A stretch of DNA of 64,000 nucleotides from JACVRN01 sp036389255 (GTDB lineage: Bacteria > Acidobacteriota > Blastocatellia > Pyrinomonadales > Pyrinomonadaceae). The translations under genes and the position numbers were made by a program. How positions within the stretch are numbered: position 1 is the stretch's first letter; every line of letters starts with the position of its first letter. The notes beneath the pieces are model-generated. The model saw nothing but the letters and a program-made list of their open reading frames with translations, made no database searches and was not told the DNA's origin. The stretch spans positions 186,001-250,000 of the forward strand of contig DASVQI010000024.1 of the NCBI GenBank assembly GCA_036389255.1. Direction: 5' to 3'. This document shows positions 32,167 to 39,647 of this stretch, piece by piece.

Positions 32167-33825
32167 ATGTTTGAACGCTACACGGAGAAGGCCCGGCGCG
32201 TAATCTTCTTTTCGCGCTACGAGGCTTCACAGTTCGGCTCAGAGTCTATAGACCCTGAGCATCTTCTGCTTGGGCTGCTGCGCGAAGACAAGACGCTGTT
32301 CAAGCGCTTCATAACGGAAACGGACTCTTTAGCCGAAACCTTGCGTAGAGATGTGGATTCGCACACAAACACCGAGCAAAAGATTCACACGGCCGTAGAG
32401 CTTCCCTTGGCAGCCGATACCAAGAAGGTACTGGCCTACGCGCATGAGGAATCGGACAGCCTTCAACACAGGCACATAGGGACGGAGCACCTTCTGCTAG
32501 GCTTACTGCGGCAACCCCAGACGCTGGCGGCACAAGCTCTTCTAAGGGCCGGAATAGAGCTGGAGCAGGCGCGCGTCGTAATCCTGTCCGCGTCCGATAA
32601 CGCCCCCGTTGTTACTGCCGGATTCTCAAAAGTCATAGGGCGGGGAGGTCAGAGGCATATAGTGCTTGGGGTCGAGAGGTTACTGGGGGAAAAGAGCCAG
32701 AGCCTTAAAGGAGAGCGCGTGGGGCTCGTCTGTAACCAGTCCTCCGTTGACCATAGTTTCAGACACGCGGCAGACCTCTTCCACGGACATAAGGAGATTA
32801 ACCTGACCGCGCTCTTCGGCCCGCAGCATGGAATACGCGGCGACGTTCAGGACAACATGGTAGAGACGGGGCACTCAGTTGACAGCGTCACGGGCCTTCC
32901 AATCTTCTCTCTGTACAGCGAGACAAGGGAGCCCACGGAGGAGATGCTGGAGAAGGTGGACGCGCTGGTCTTCGACATGCAGGACGTGGGCTGCCGCATT
33001 TACACCTTCATATACACTATGGCCAATTGCATGCGCGCCGCCAGAAGATATGGAAAGCGCGTGATAGTCTGTGACCGCCCCAATCCAATCACAGGCGAGG
33101 GCGTGGCTGGAAACGTGCTGGAGCCGGAGTTCGCCTCCTTCGTGGGGCAGTATCCCATCCCTACGCGCCACGGCATGACTGTCTGTGAGCTCGCGCGCCT
33201 CTTCAACGAAGAGTTCGGGATAGGCTGCGAGCTTGAGACGGTCACTATGGATGGCTGGAGGCGAGAGGACTGGATGGACGAGACGGACGCGCCTTGGGTC
33301 ATGCCGTCGCCGAACATGCCCACGCTGGAAACTGCAACGGTCTTTCCGGGGACAGTTCATCTGGAAGGCACACAGATGTCCGAGGGGCGGGGGACGACTC
33401 GCCCGTTCGAGTTAATAGGCGCTCCGTATATAGAGGCCGCTCGGTACGCGGAGGTGCTCAATGAGCTGGAGCTTCCGGGCGTCTACTTCCGCGCCTGCGG
33501 GTTTCAGCCGACCTTCCAGAAGCATGCGAATAAGCCTTGCGGGGGCGTGCAGATACACGTGCTGGACAGGGATGATTTTGAGCCTGTGATGACGGGAGTG
33601 GCTACGGTTCTGGTCGCGCACGAGTTGTACCCAGAGCACTTGCGCTGGAAGGAGCCTCCCTACGAGTATGTGTTCGACAAAAACCCCTTTGATGTAATAG
33701 CCGGGACGAGTAAGCTGCGAGCCGCGATTGAGCGTGGAGACTCTCTGGAGAATATAGTGGCCTCCTGGCAGGAGGGGCTGGATGAGTTCAAGAACACGCG
33801 TGCACGTTTTCTGCTTTACTCTTAA
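32167..33825 (+). CDS. Clp_N - DUF1343 (NamZ-like exo-muramidase) fusion protein
   Basis: A 552-residue two-part protein. Residues 1-140 are a complete double Clp_N repeat ('MFERYTEKARRVIFFSRYEASQFGSESIDPEHLLLGLL', then 'HIGTEHLLLGLL'), as at the N-terminus of ClpC. Residues about 165-552 are a full DUF1343 domain: 'GVERLLG...LKGERVGLVCNQSSVDH', 'ALFGPQHGIRGDVQDNM', 'VDALVFDMQDVGCRIYTFIYTM', 'VIVCDRPNPITGEGVAGN', 'PSPNMPTLETATVFPGTVHLEGTQMSEGRGTTRPFELIGAPYI'. DUF1343 includes NamZ, which removes MurNAc from peptidoglycan chain ends. There is no AAA+ domain and no signal peptide, so a cytosolic enzyme is predicted. The linker (A142-S-D-N-A146) is encoded by a CGTCCGATAACG repeat. Confidence 0.9.
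   Translation: MFERYTEKARRVIFFSRYEASQFGSESIDPEHLLLGLLREDKTLFKRFITETDSLAETLRRDVDSHTNTEQKIHTAVELPLAADTKKVLAYAHEESDSLQHRHIGTEHLLLGLLRQPQTLAAQALLRAGIELEQARVVILSASDNAPVVTAGFSKVIGRGGQRHIVLGVERLLGEKSQSLKGERVGLVCNQSSVDHSFRHAADLFHGHKEINLTALFGPQHGIRGDVQDNMVETGHSVDSVTGLPIFSLYSETREPTEEMLEKVDALVFDMQDVGCRIYTFIYTMANCMRAARRYGKRVIVCDRPNPITGEGVAGNVLEPEFASFVGQYPIPTRHGMTVCELARLFNEEFGIGCELETVTMDGWRREDWMDETDAPWVMPSPNMPTLETATVFPGTVHLEGTQMSEGRGTTRPFELIGAPYIEAARYAEVLNELELPGVYFRACGFQPTFQKHANKPCGGVQIHVLDRDDFEPVMTGVATVLVAHELYPEHLRWKEPPYEYVFDKNPFDVIAGTSKLRAAIERGDSLENIVASWQEGLDEFKNTRARFLLYS
32591..32602 (+). repeat. CGTCYGATAACG 12-mer, copy 5
   Basis: CGTCCGATAACG then CC, exactly at the junction between the Clp_N and DUF1343 domains of the fusion gene. 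Confidence 0.65.
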
Positions 33826-33839
33826 TGTAAAAGATAAGG

Positions 33840-33861
33840 AAAGGTCGGCGCACCGACCTTT
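33840..33861. terminator. Hairpin between the fusion gene and the fmdE-like gene
   Basis: AAAGGTCGG (33840-33848) pairs with CCGACCTTT (33853-33861) around CGCA, 15 nt after the stop. The T-rich end is short. It shares its stem sequence with the terminator at 17.6 kb. Confidence 0.5.
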
Positions 33862-33878
33862 GAAGTGATACCTGAGGT

Positions 33879-34472
33879 ATGGAAGATTTGGCTTTAATTG
33901 ATGGGCTTTTGGAGGAGTGCGGCCGCCTGCACGGCCACATCTGCCCGGGGCAGCTGCTGGGAGTACGCATGGCCCTGCTCGGATGCAGGCTCATAGGCAT
34001 AAAAGACGCTCTAGGGGCCGATAGAAAGAGGCTCATAGTCTGGGTTGAGATAGACCGTTGCATGACGGACGCGGTCAGCGCCGTGACGGGCGTGCGCCTT
34101 GGGCGCAGAAGCCTTAAGTTCTTTGATTACGGGAAGGTTGCGGCCACTTTCCTGAACACGGAGACGGGAGATGCCGTGCGAGTGCTGGCCCTGGACGAGG
34201 CCAGAGGGCTCGCGGACGAGCGCTACCCGCAGATTGAGAGCAAGAAGGAGCGGCAGTTGCGCGCTTACAGGGAAGCGTCGGATGAGGAGCTTTTCAGGGT
34301 GAGCCGCGTGAAAGTCGGCTATAACGAGATGGACGCTCCCGGGCACACGCGCTCTCGCGTAGCGTGCGCAAACTGTTCCGAGGGGATTAACGATGGCCGG
34401 GAGGTGCCGCAGGCGGACGGCCGGAACTTCTGCCGGCCATGCGCCCTTGGCGGTTATTATAGAGAGGTTTAG
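33879..34472 (+). CDS. FmdE-family protein
   Basis: A 197-residue protein of the FmdE family (named after formylmethanofuran dehydrogenase subunit E). It has the N-terminal 'CGRLHGHICPGQLLGVRMALLG', then 'VEIDRCMTDAVSAVTGVRLGRRSLKFFDYGKVAATFLN'. The C-terminal zinc ribbon has 'CANCSEG' and 'CRPCALGGYY'. The Cys/His of HGHICPG and the DRC motif are the presumed metal or sulfur-handling residues. In bacteria such proteins occur with molybdenum or tungsten enzymes, but none is adjacent here. The function in this organism is unknown. Confidence 0.85.
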   Translation: MEDLALIDGLLEECGRLHGHICPGQLLGVRMALLGCRLIGIKDALGADRKRLIVWVEIDRCMTDAVSAVTGVRLGRRSLKFFDYGKVAATFLNTETGDAVRVLALDEARGLADERYPQIESKKERQLRAYREASDEELFRVSRVKVGYNEMDAPGHTRSRVACANCSEGINDGREVPQADGRNFCRPCALGGYYREV

Positions 34473-34525
34473 CCTTGTCCTGTTAAAGTGGATTTTTAAG
34501 TGATAGTGGCATTGCTCTATACCAT

Positions 34526-34586
34526 GCGCCGGGTATGGGAGCCAACCCTCGCGTCGGGGTTACACAACTAAAATTCCACCGGGCGC
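34526..34586 (+). other. Possible structured leader before VWA gene
   Basis: In the 169-bp gap, GCGCC (34526-34530) can pair with GGCGC (34582-34586), closing a domain. Inside it, AACCC pairs with GGGGTT around TCGCGTC, followed by unpaired TACACAACTAAAATTCCACC. The shape is RNA-like, but no known riboswitch family was matched. Confidence 0.2.
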
Positions 34587-34641
34587 GTAGTAACAGTCTG
34601 CGCAGAAGTCCTTGTTAAGGAGTTTTGGGAGAGCGGCTTTG

Positions 34642-35709
34642 CATAAGACCATCAATTACTTAAAAGTCTGCATGAGCCTGCTCTTTTGCTGGTGTCTGGT
34701 GGCCATTACTGTCTGCGGGCAGAGCGGGCGGCGCGCAGAGCCGGGCAGCGCGGGTAAGCCTGACGGGGCCGCGCAGTCACAGGAGCCTACGGGTGCCGAT
34801 GATGTACTGCGTGTACGCACGGAAGAGGTTATGGTTCCCGTCTCGGTGCGAAGCTTTGACGGAAAGCCTGTTAACGGCCTGACGGCTGAGAGCTTTCTAA
34901 TCTACGACAACGGCAAGCGTCAGGAGATAGCCAGTTTCAACAGAGAGCGCGTGCCCGCAAACATAGTGCTTCTGCTGGATGCTTCCGGGAGCGTCTTTCA
35001 CCAGATGCGCTTTATACGCGAGGCCGCGCGCCAGTTTGTGGAGGGGCTTCTGAAAGAGGATCGCGTCTGCGTTATGCAGTTCGCGGACAGGGTGGAGCTT
35101 TTGCAGGACTGGACTGGCGCGGAAGACCCGGCCGAACTGGCTAAGGCCATAGAGTGGCGTTACCGTCCGGGCCAGAGCACTGCCTTCTACGACGGCCTGT
35201 ATCTGGCTGCGGAAGAACAGTTGAAAAAGAGAGAGGGCCGCCGCATCATTGTACTGCTGACCGACGGCATAGATACTGCGGAGAAGAGACGTGCCAGCCA
35301 GTCGGACGCGCTCAATGCCGTGAGGCGCGCGGAGGCCAGCGTCTATGTGGTAAGCCTTACGGCTTCGCTGCGCGAGGCAGTTGAGAAGCGCACGGGCGGC
35401 ACCTTGAGTCGGTTACTGAGAGGCTATGACCCTAGGGAAGTCAAGCGTGTGCTGGCAATGATAGACGAGGCCGAGTCAGGGCTTGAGCGGCTGGCCTCGC
35501 AGACGGGCGGCAGGATGTTTCTGCCGCGCAGGGATGAAGACCTGCTGCCGGCTTACAAGGCCATAGCGGAGGAACTGCGCACGCAGTACATAATCACTTA
35601 CAGACCAAAGCCTAAGGTGGAGGCGGGCGAGTGGCGGCGTCTGCGTGTGCTGGTGTTGCCGGGCGGTTACGAGGTGGCGGCGCGCGAAGGTTACAAAGGG
35701 CGTAGTTGA
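34642..35709 (+). CDS. Secreted VWFA-related (acidobacterial-type) protein
   Basis: A second TIGR03436-type protein, about 355 residues. There is a signal peptide ('KVCMSLLFCWCLVAITVCGQ'), a short disordered region, and a beta segment 'LRVRTEEVMVPVSVRSFDGKPVNGLTAESFLIYDNGKRQEI'. The VWA domain has MIDAS 'DASGSV', 'STAFYDG' and 'VLLTDGIDTAEK', and the tail is 'TQYIITYRPKPK...VAAREGYKG'. No ATG gives a complete signal peptide. TTG at 34642 with GGGAGAG 5 nt upstream does. An earlier TTG at 34612 and an ATG at 34672 are alternatives. It heads a small set of membrane-protein genes. Confidence 0.82.
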   Translation, partial: HKTINYLKVCMSLLFCWCLVAITVCGQSGRRAEPGSAGKPDGAAQSQEPTGADDVLRVRTEEVMVPVSVRSFDGKPVNGLTAESFLIYDNGKRQEIASFNRERVPANIVLLLDASGSVFHQMRFIREAARQFVEGLLKEDRVCVMQFADRVELLQDWTGAEDPAELAKAIEWRYRPGQSTAFYDGLYLAAEEQLKKREGRRIIVLLTDGIDTAEKRRASQSDALNAVRRAEASVYVVSLTASLREAVEKRTGGTLSRLLRGYDPREVKRVLAMIDEAESGLERLASQTGGRMFLPRRDEDLLPAYKAIAEELRTQYIITYRPKPKVEAGEWRRLRVLVLPGGYEVAAREGYKGRS

Positions 35710-35739
35710 AGGGCGGGTTTAAAAGGGAAGGAGAGGGGC

Positions 35740-36177
35740 TTGGCAAATAGAGAGAAGGAAGAGAAGGGGCGCGAGGCTACAGCGCCCGGCAGTGCCTGGA
35801 TAACGGGAGCGCTGGCGTGGTTTGTGCCCGGCGCAGGCCACCTGTTTCAGGGTAGATGGAAGCGCGGGGTGATGCTGGGAGGAGCCGTCTGGCTGATGTT
35901 CCTTATAGGAACCCTCTTCGGAGGCCACCTGTTCGGTTTCTCAACCGTAGAGCCCGGCACAAGCCCTTATTTACAGGCCGCACCGGCCATAGCGAACCTT
36001 GGAACCGGCGGGCTATACCTATTCTGCTCTATGCTGGGACTGAATTTCGCGGAGTTGCCGCAACAAATGAGCAGGGCCACGTATGAGTACGGTAATACCT
36101 TTTTGTGGATTGCGGGACTGCTCAATTATCTGTCAATGCTGGACGCCTTCGACATAGCGGCCGGGAGAAAATCATGA
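35740..36177 (+). CDS. Small multi-pass membrane protein (DUF6677-like)
   Basis: A 145-residue protein. After a charged N-terminus come three or four hydrophobic segments: 'AWITGALAWFVPGAGHLFQGRWKRGVMLGGAVWLMFLIGTLFGG', 'LGTGGLYLFCSMLGL' and 'FLWIAGLLNYLSMLDAFDIAAG'. The PGAGHLFQGRWKRG turn matches TM2/DUF5683/DUF6677-type membrane proteins. The start is TTG at 35740, 8-12 nt behind GGAGAGGGG. It overlaps the next small membrane protein gene by 4 bp. The role is unknown. Confidence 0.68.
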   Translation: MANREKEEKGREATAPGSAWITGALAWFVPGAGHLFQGRWKRGVMLGGAVWLMFLIGTLFGGHLFGFSTVEPGTSPYLQAAPAIANLGTGGLYLFCSMLGLNFAELPQQMSRATYEYGNTFLWIAGLLNYLSMLDAFDIAAGRKS

Positions 36178-36344
36178 CGCACTTACTGGTAATGATGCTG
36201 TTCGCGGCGCTGGTAGGCGTGGTGATGGGTATAGTTTCCCGCGAGACAGGGCGCGAGCAGCTTCTATACGGACTGAAAGTGTTTGGCGAGTTCGTGGTCA
36301 TAGGGTTACTGCTGGCATGGGGGCTATATTTCCTGCCGTTCTAG
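36174..36344 (+). CDS. Small two-helix membrane protein
   Basis: A 56-residue protein: 'MTHLLVMMLFAALVGVVMGIVSRETGREQ' then 'GLKVFGEFVVIGLLLAWGLYFLPF', two transmembrane helices with a short charged loop. ATG 36174 overlaps the previous stop (ATGA), so it is probably co-translated with the 145-residue membrane protein and may form a complex with it. It was not recognised as a named family. Confidence 0.6.
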   Translation: MTHLLVMMLFAALVGVVMGIVSRETGREQLLYGLKVFGEFVVIGLLLAWGLYFLPF

Positions 36345-36381
36345 CCATGTATAGAGATTGCGGCCAAAAGAGCGACGGCTG

Positions 36382-36393
36382 CGTCCGATAACG
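36382..36393 (+). repeat. CGTCYGATAACG 12-mer, copy 6
   Basis: CGTCCGATAACG then ACC in the gap between the small membrane protein gene and recO. A 14-codon ORF from ATG 36347 ends in it (GTC-CGA-TAA), like the amidotransferase gene end. Confidence 0.65.
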
Positions 36394-36477
36394 ACCGGGG
36401 TTGCCACACCGGATTTAAATCATAATCAAAAGAGAGTAGTAAAGAGCGTGTCGGAAGCGCCGGTAATCAAATAACAG

Positions 36478-37224
36478 ATGGGATTGGTAGATACAGAGGC
36501 CATAGTTTTGCGCTCCTATAATCTGGCGGAGGCGGATAAGATAGTAGTCTGCTTGACGCGCTCTACGGGGGTAGTGCGGGCAGTGGCAAATGGGGCCAGA
36601 CGGCTCAAGAGTCGCTTCGGAGCGGGGCTTGAGCCCTTCACCTTCGTACAGATGAGCTATCACGAGAAGGAAGGGCGCGAGCTGGTAACCTTGCGGAATC
36701 TGGAGATTACGCGCTCCTACTTCAGTCTGGCAGGGAGCGCGGAGACCGTTGCGGCCCTCTCTTATTTGAGCGAACTGATTCTGGAGTTCGCGCCGCCGCA
36801 CGAGCCCAACGAGAGGCTCTTCAGGATGGTGAGCGCCACGCTCGAGGCGCTCAGGGAGAGCCCGCAGGATTTACAGGCGTTTGTACGTTACTTCGAGGTC
36901 TGGACGCTCAGACTGGCAGGGTTTCTGCCGGAATTACGCGCTTGCGCTGACTGCGGAAGGCCGTTCGAGGAGAAAGAGAGCGCAAGCATCAACGCGGAGG
37001 GGCGTTTAAGATGCGAGAGCTGCGGGCACGGTGCCGGGGCAACGCTTTCGGCGGAGGCGCTGTCACAATTAAAGTCTACACAAAAGCTATCACCGAAGGA
37101 TTTCGCGGGCAGGGCGCGCGGGGCCGGTCTGCGTATCAAAGAGGAAGTGGCGGAGTTTACGCAGCGCCTGATTGGCCGCGTGCTGGAGCGTGAGCCAAGG
37201 GGAACGGCCACCTTCATCAACTGA
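36478..37224 (+). CDS. recO: DNA repair protein RecO
   Basis: A 248-residue RecO. It has an N-terminal OB fold ('MGLVDTEAIVLRSYNLAEADKIVVCLTRSTGVVRAVANGARRLKSRFGAGLEPFTFVQM'), a helical middle, and a CxxC-CxxC zinc finger ('CADCGRPF' and 'CESCGHG'). RecO anneals single strands and loads RecA on SSB-coated DNA with RecR. A PuuR-free spacer with a repeat word lies upstream. The Shine-Dalgarno is weak (AAATAACAGATG). lptFG follows 60 bp downstream. Confidence 0.92.
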   Translation: MGLVDTEAIVLRSYNLAEADKIVVCLTRSTGVVRAVANGARRLKSRFGAGLEPFTFVQMSYHEKEGRELVTLRNLEITRSYFSLAGSAETVAALSYLSELILEFAPPHEPNERLFRMVSATLEALRESPQDLQAFVRYFEVWTLRLAGFLPELRACADCGRPFEEKESASINAEGRLRCESCGHGAGATLSAEALSQLKSTQKLSPKDFAGRARGAGLRIKEEVAEFTQRLIGRVLEREPRGTATFIN

Positions 37225-37284
37225 GCCGCCCTAGCGATAAGCCGCAAAATCCCCATTTTTGAGACCTAAAACAGGGCTTCCTTT

Positions 37285-39591
37285 ATGCGTCCGGGCAGAC
37301 TCCTTATACAGCGCTATATAATAGCCGCCATAATCCCTTACCTGCTGATGGCGCTGCTTTTGCTGACTGCAATCCTACTGGCGCAGCAGTCCGGCAGGCT
37401 AGCAGAGATACTGGTTGTGGCGCGCGTGCCCACGGAGCTTCTGGCCGAATTCTCCCTCTCTCTTATCCCTAACGTGCTGGTCTTTGCGCTGCCCACGGCT
37501 ATGCTGGTGGGCGTGCTGGTGGGCCTTAGCCGCATGGGAACGGATAGCGAGTTGGTGGCCATGCGGGCCGCGGGGATAGGCACTTGGCAGATGCTTTGGC
37601 CCGTGCTGCTGCTTGGCTGCCTGCTGACGGTCGCAGCCTTGTGTGTAAATCTGTCTGTTGCACCGGAGGCTGCCCGCACACTGCGGCGTGCTTCCATACG
37701 GGCGGCCCTTTACAAGATGGACTCGCCCGTGGAGCCGCGCACCTTCAACACGGAGATTCCGGGCTACGTCATATACGTGAAGGACGGGGATAAGGTAAGG
37801 GGACAGTGGGGGCGAGTCTTCCTCTTTGCGCAGCAGAAGGATGGATTGACCAGACTCGTGACAGCGCGTAGCGGGCGCATAGACTCCTCTGCGGAGCGCT
37901 CCGAGCTTGTGTTGACTGATGCTATCTCCACGACTTTCCCGGCGAAAGAGGGGCAGGGAACGGCCGCGCGCACTACGGAGCGGCTGGAACAGCTAAGATT
38001 TGTGCTGGATACGGGTCGCAAGGAGTTGCTGGGCGACCTGCAAAAGGAGGAAGCAAGGCCGGAGGAGATGTACTGGAGCGAGCTGCTTACTCCCGGCCAG
38101 ACGCCCAGAGAGAGCCGTGAGCGCCTTACCTTAGCACACAGGAGGCTGGCCTTCTCCATGGGGCCTATGGTCTTCGCGCTGCTCGGGGCGGGACTGGGCT
38201 TACGTGTTAGGAAAGGCGGCAGGGGCTTTGGGCTACTGCTTTCTCTGGCAGTTCTGCTGGTCTACTACCTGCTCTCACTCTTCGGAGAGCAGATGGCGCG
38301 TACGGGCGCAGTGCCTGTAGTTGCGGGCACGTGGATGGCCAATCTGTTGACGACCGTATGGGCAATGCTTCTGCTGCTGAAGAGAAGGGGAAGCCTGAAG
38401 GTCTTGCGCCTGCCAAATATACTTAGACGCGCAGCCGCAACCGAAAGCCATGCGAAGGCAGTGGGGCTGGGTAGTACAACGCGCGCCGTCAGCGGAAGAC
38501 CGCTGGGTTTCCCAAGTCTACTGGATAAAACAGTTATACGTACTGTAACTCTGAGCTTCACCACCGTCCTGACGGCTCTGACGGCCCTTATTCTGGTCTT
38601 TACGCTCTTTGAGTTGTGGAAGTGGATAGTCGAAAGAGGGACTGGGGCGCGCACGGTTCTGGAATATCTGCTATACCTGCTGCCCTTCGTGGGTGTGCAA
38701 CTGGCGTCACCCAGCATGCTGGTAGCCGTGCTGGTCAGTTATGCGCTGATGGCTCGCCGCAGCGAGGCCATAGCTTGGTGGGCCTGCGGGCAGAGCGTCT
38801 TCAGACTGGCGCTGCCCGGACTGTTTACGGCAATTTTTACGGGGATGCTGCTGTGGGGGGTTCAGGAGCGTTTGATGCCTGCCGCGAACCTCAGACAGGA
38901 TGCGCTAAGGGCACAGATTCGCACGGGCACGGCTAGAGCTTCTACGCAATCCGGCAGGCTCTGGCTGGCCTCCACAGAGACTGGCCGCATATATTCGTAC
39001 ATATACGATGGGACGGGCAGGCAACTGGATGAGCTGTTCATATACGAGTTCGACCCGGAAGGTATACACCTGAGCCGCATAATCAAGGGGGAGACGGCTG
39101 ACTGGAATGCCCTGGGCGGGATGGTGCTGGAGGGGGTGGATGAGACGGTTCTGGAAGGGCTCCGTATGACGAGCAGGCAGGCGGAGCGTCTGGAGATGAA
39201 AAGGTCTGATTCCATAGACCTGTTTAAGCCGTGGGCGGATAAGCCGTCTCAGTTAAGCGCTAAAGACTTAAGCGCTTACATAAAGACTATTCGCAGGAAG
39301 GGCGAGGCCGTCGCGCCGCTGATGGTAGCCCTTCAGCGTAAATACGCAGACCCCTTCGGCGTAATAGTGATGGCGCTGGTAGGTATCCCCCTGGCACTGG
39401 CCTTCGGCAGGCGTAGCGCCATAGCCGCCTTGAGCTCTGCAGTGGCGGTGGGACTGACATTTTGGGGGGTCACCAGTGGCTCGCAGCAGATGGGGGTTTA
39501 CGGGTTCCTGCCGCCAGCAGTGGCAGCATGGGCCCCTGTGGTCATCTTCGGCGCAACAGGCACCTACCTGCTTGCGCGCTCACGCACATAG
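37285..39591 (+). CDS. LptF-LptG fusion permease
   Basis: A 768-residue protein made of two YjgP/YjgQ units in tandem. Unit 1 (residues about 1-370) begins 'LLIQRYIIAAIIPYLLMALLLLTAILLAQQ', has the beta-jellyroll segment around 'YVIYVKDGDKVRGQWGRVFLF', and closing helices 'RLAFSMGPMVFALLGAGLGLRV'. Unit 2 (about 410-768) repeats this: 'DKTVIRTVTLSFTTVLTALTALILVFTLFELWKW', 'IYSYIYDGTGRQLDELFIYEFD', 'DPFGVIVMALVGIPLALAFGRRS'. LptF and LptG normally form a heterodimer that extracts LPS with the LptB ATPase. Here they are one chain. lptB is not in the window. Confidence 0.92.
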   Translation: MRPGRLLIQRYIIAAIIPYLLMALLLLTAILLAQQSGRLAEILVVARVPTELLAEFSLSLIPNVLVFALPTAMLVGVLVGLSRMGTDSELVAMRAAGIGTWQMLWPVLLLGCLLTVAALCVNLSVAPEAARTLRRASIRAALYKMDSPVEPRTFNTEIPGYVIYVKDGDKVRGQWGRVFLFAQQKDGLTRLVTARSGRIDSSAERSELVLTDAISTTFPAKEGQGTAARTTERLEQLRFVLDTGRKELLGDLQKEEARPEEMYWSELLTPGQTPRESRERLTLAHRRLAFSMGPMVFALLGAGLGLRVRKGGRGFGLLLSLAVLLVYYLLSLFGEQMARTGAVPVVAGTWMANLLTTVWAMLLLLKRRGSLKVLRLPNILRRAAATESHAKAVGLGSTTRAVSGRPLGFPSLLDKTVIRTVTLSFTTVLTALTALILVFTLFELWKWIVERGTGARTVLEYLLYLLPFVGVQLASPSMLVAVLVSYALMARRSEAIAWWACGQSVFRLALPGLFTAIFTGMLLWGVQERLMPAANLRQDALRAQIRTGTARASTQSGRLWLASTETGRIYSYIYDGTGRQLDELFIYEFDPEGIHLSRIIKGETADWNALGGMVLEGVDETVLEGLRMTSRQAERLEMKRSDSIDLFKPWADKPSQLSAKDLSAYIKTIRRKGEAVAPLMVALQRKYADPFGVIVMALVGIPLALAFGRRSAIAALSSAVAVGLTFWGVTSGSQQMGVYGFLPPAVAAWAPVVIFGATGTYLLARSRT

Positions 39592-39592
39592 A

Positions 39593-39623
39593 AAAAGGGC
39601 AAGACCTAAAGTCCTACCCTTTT
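39593..39623. terminator. Bidirectional terminator between lptFG and ahcY
   Basis: AAAAGGG...CCCTTTT arms (39593-39599 and 39617-39623) enclose an AGACCT/AGTCCT loop region. It sits 2 nt after the lptFG stop and 25 nt before the ahcY stop on the other strand. The A/T flanks suit both directions. Confidence 0.62.
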
Positions 39624-39647
39624 CCGCGCTTTATCTAAACCGAAAGC

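Noticed and set aside
32815..32835. Loss of a catalytic Glu in the DUF1343 domain (PQHG instead of PEHG)
   Set aside because: PQHG seems to be a normal variant in one branch of the family, so no loss of activity is claimed.
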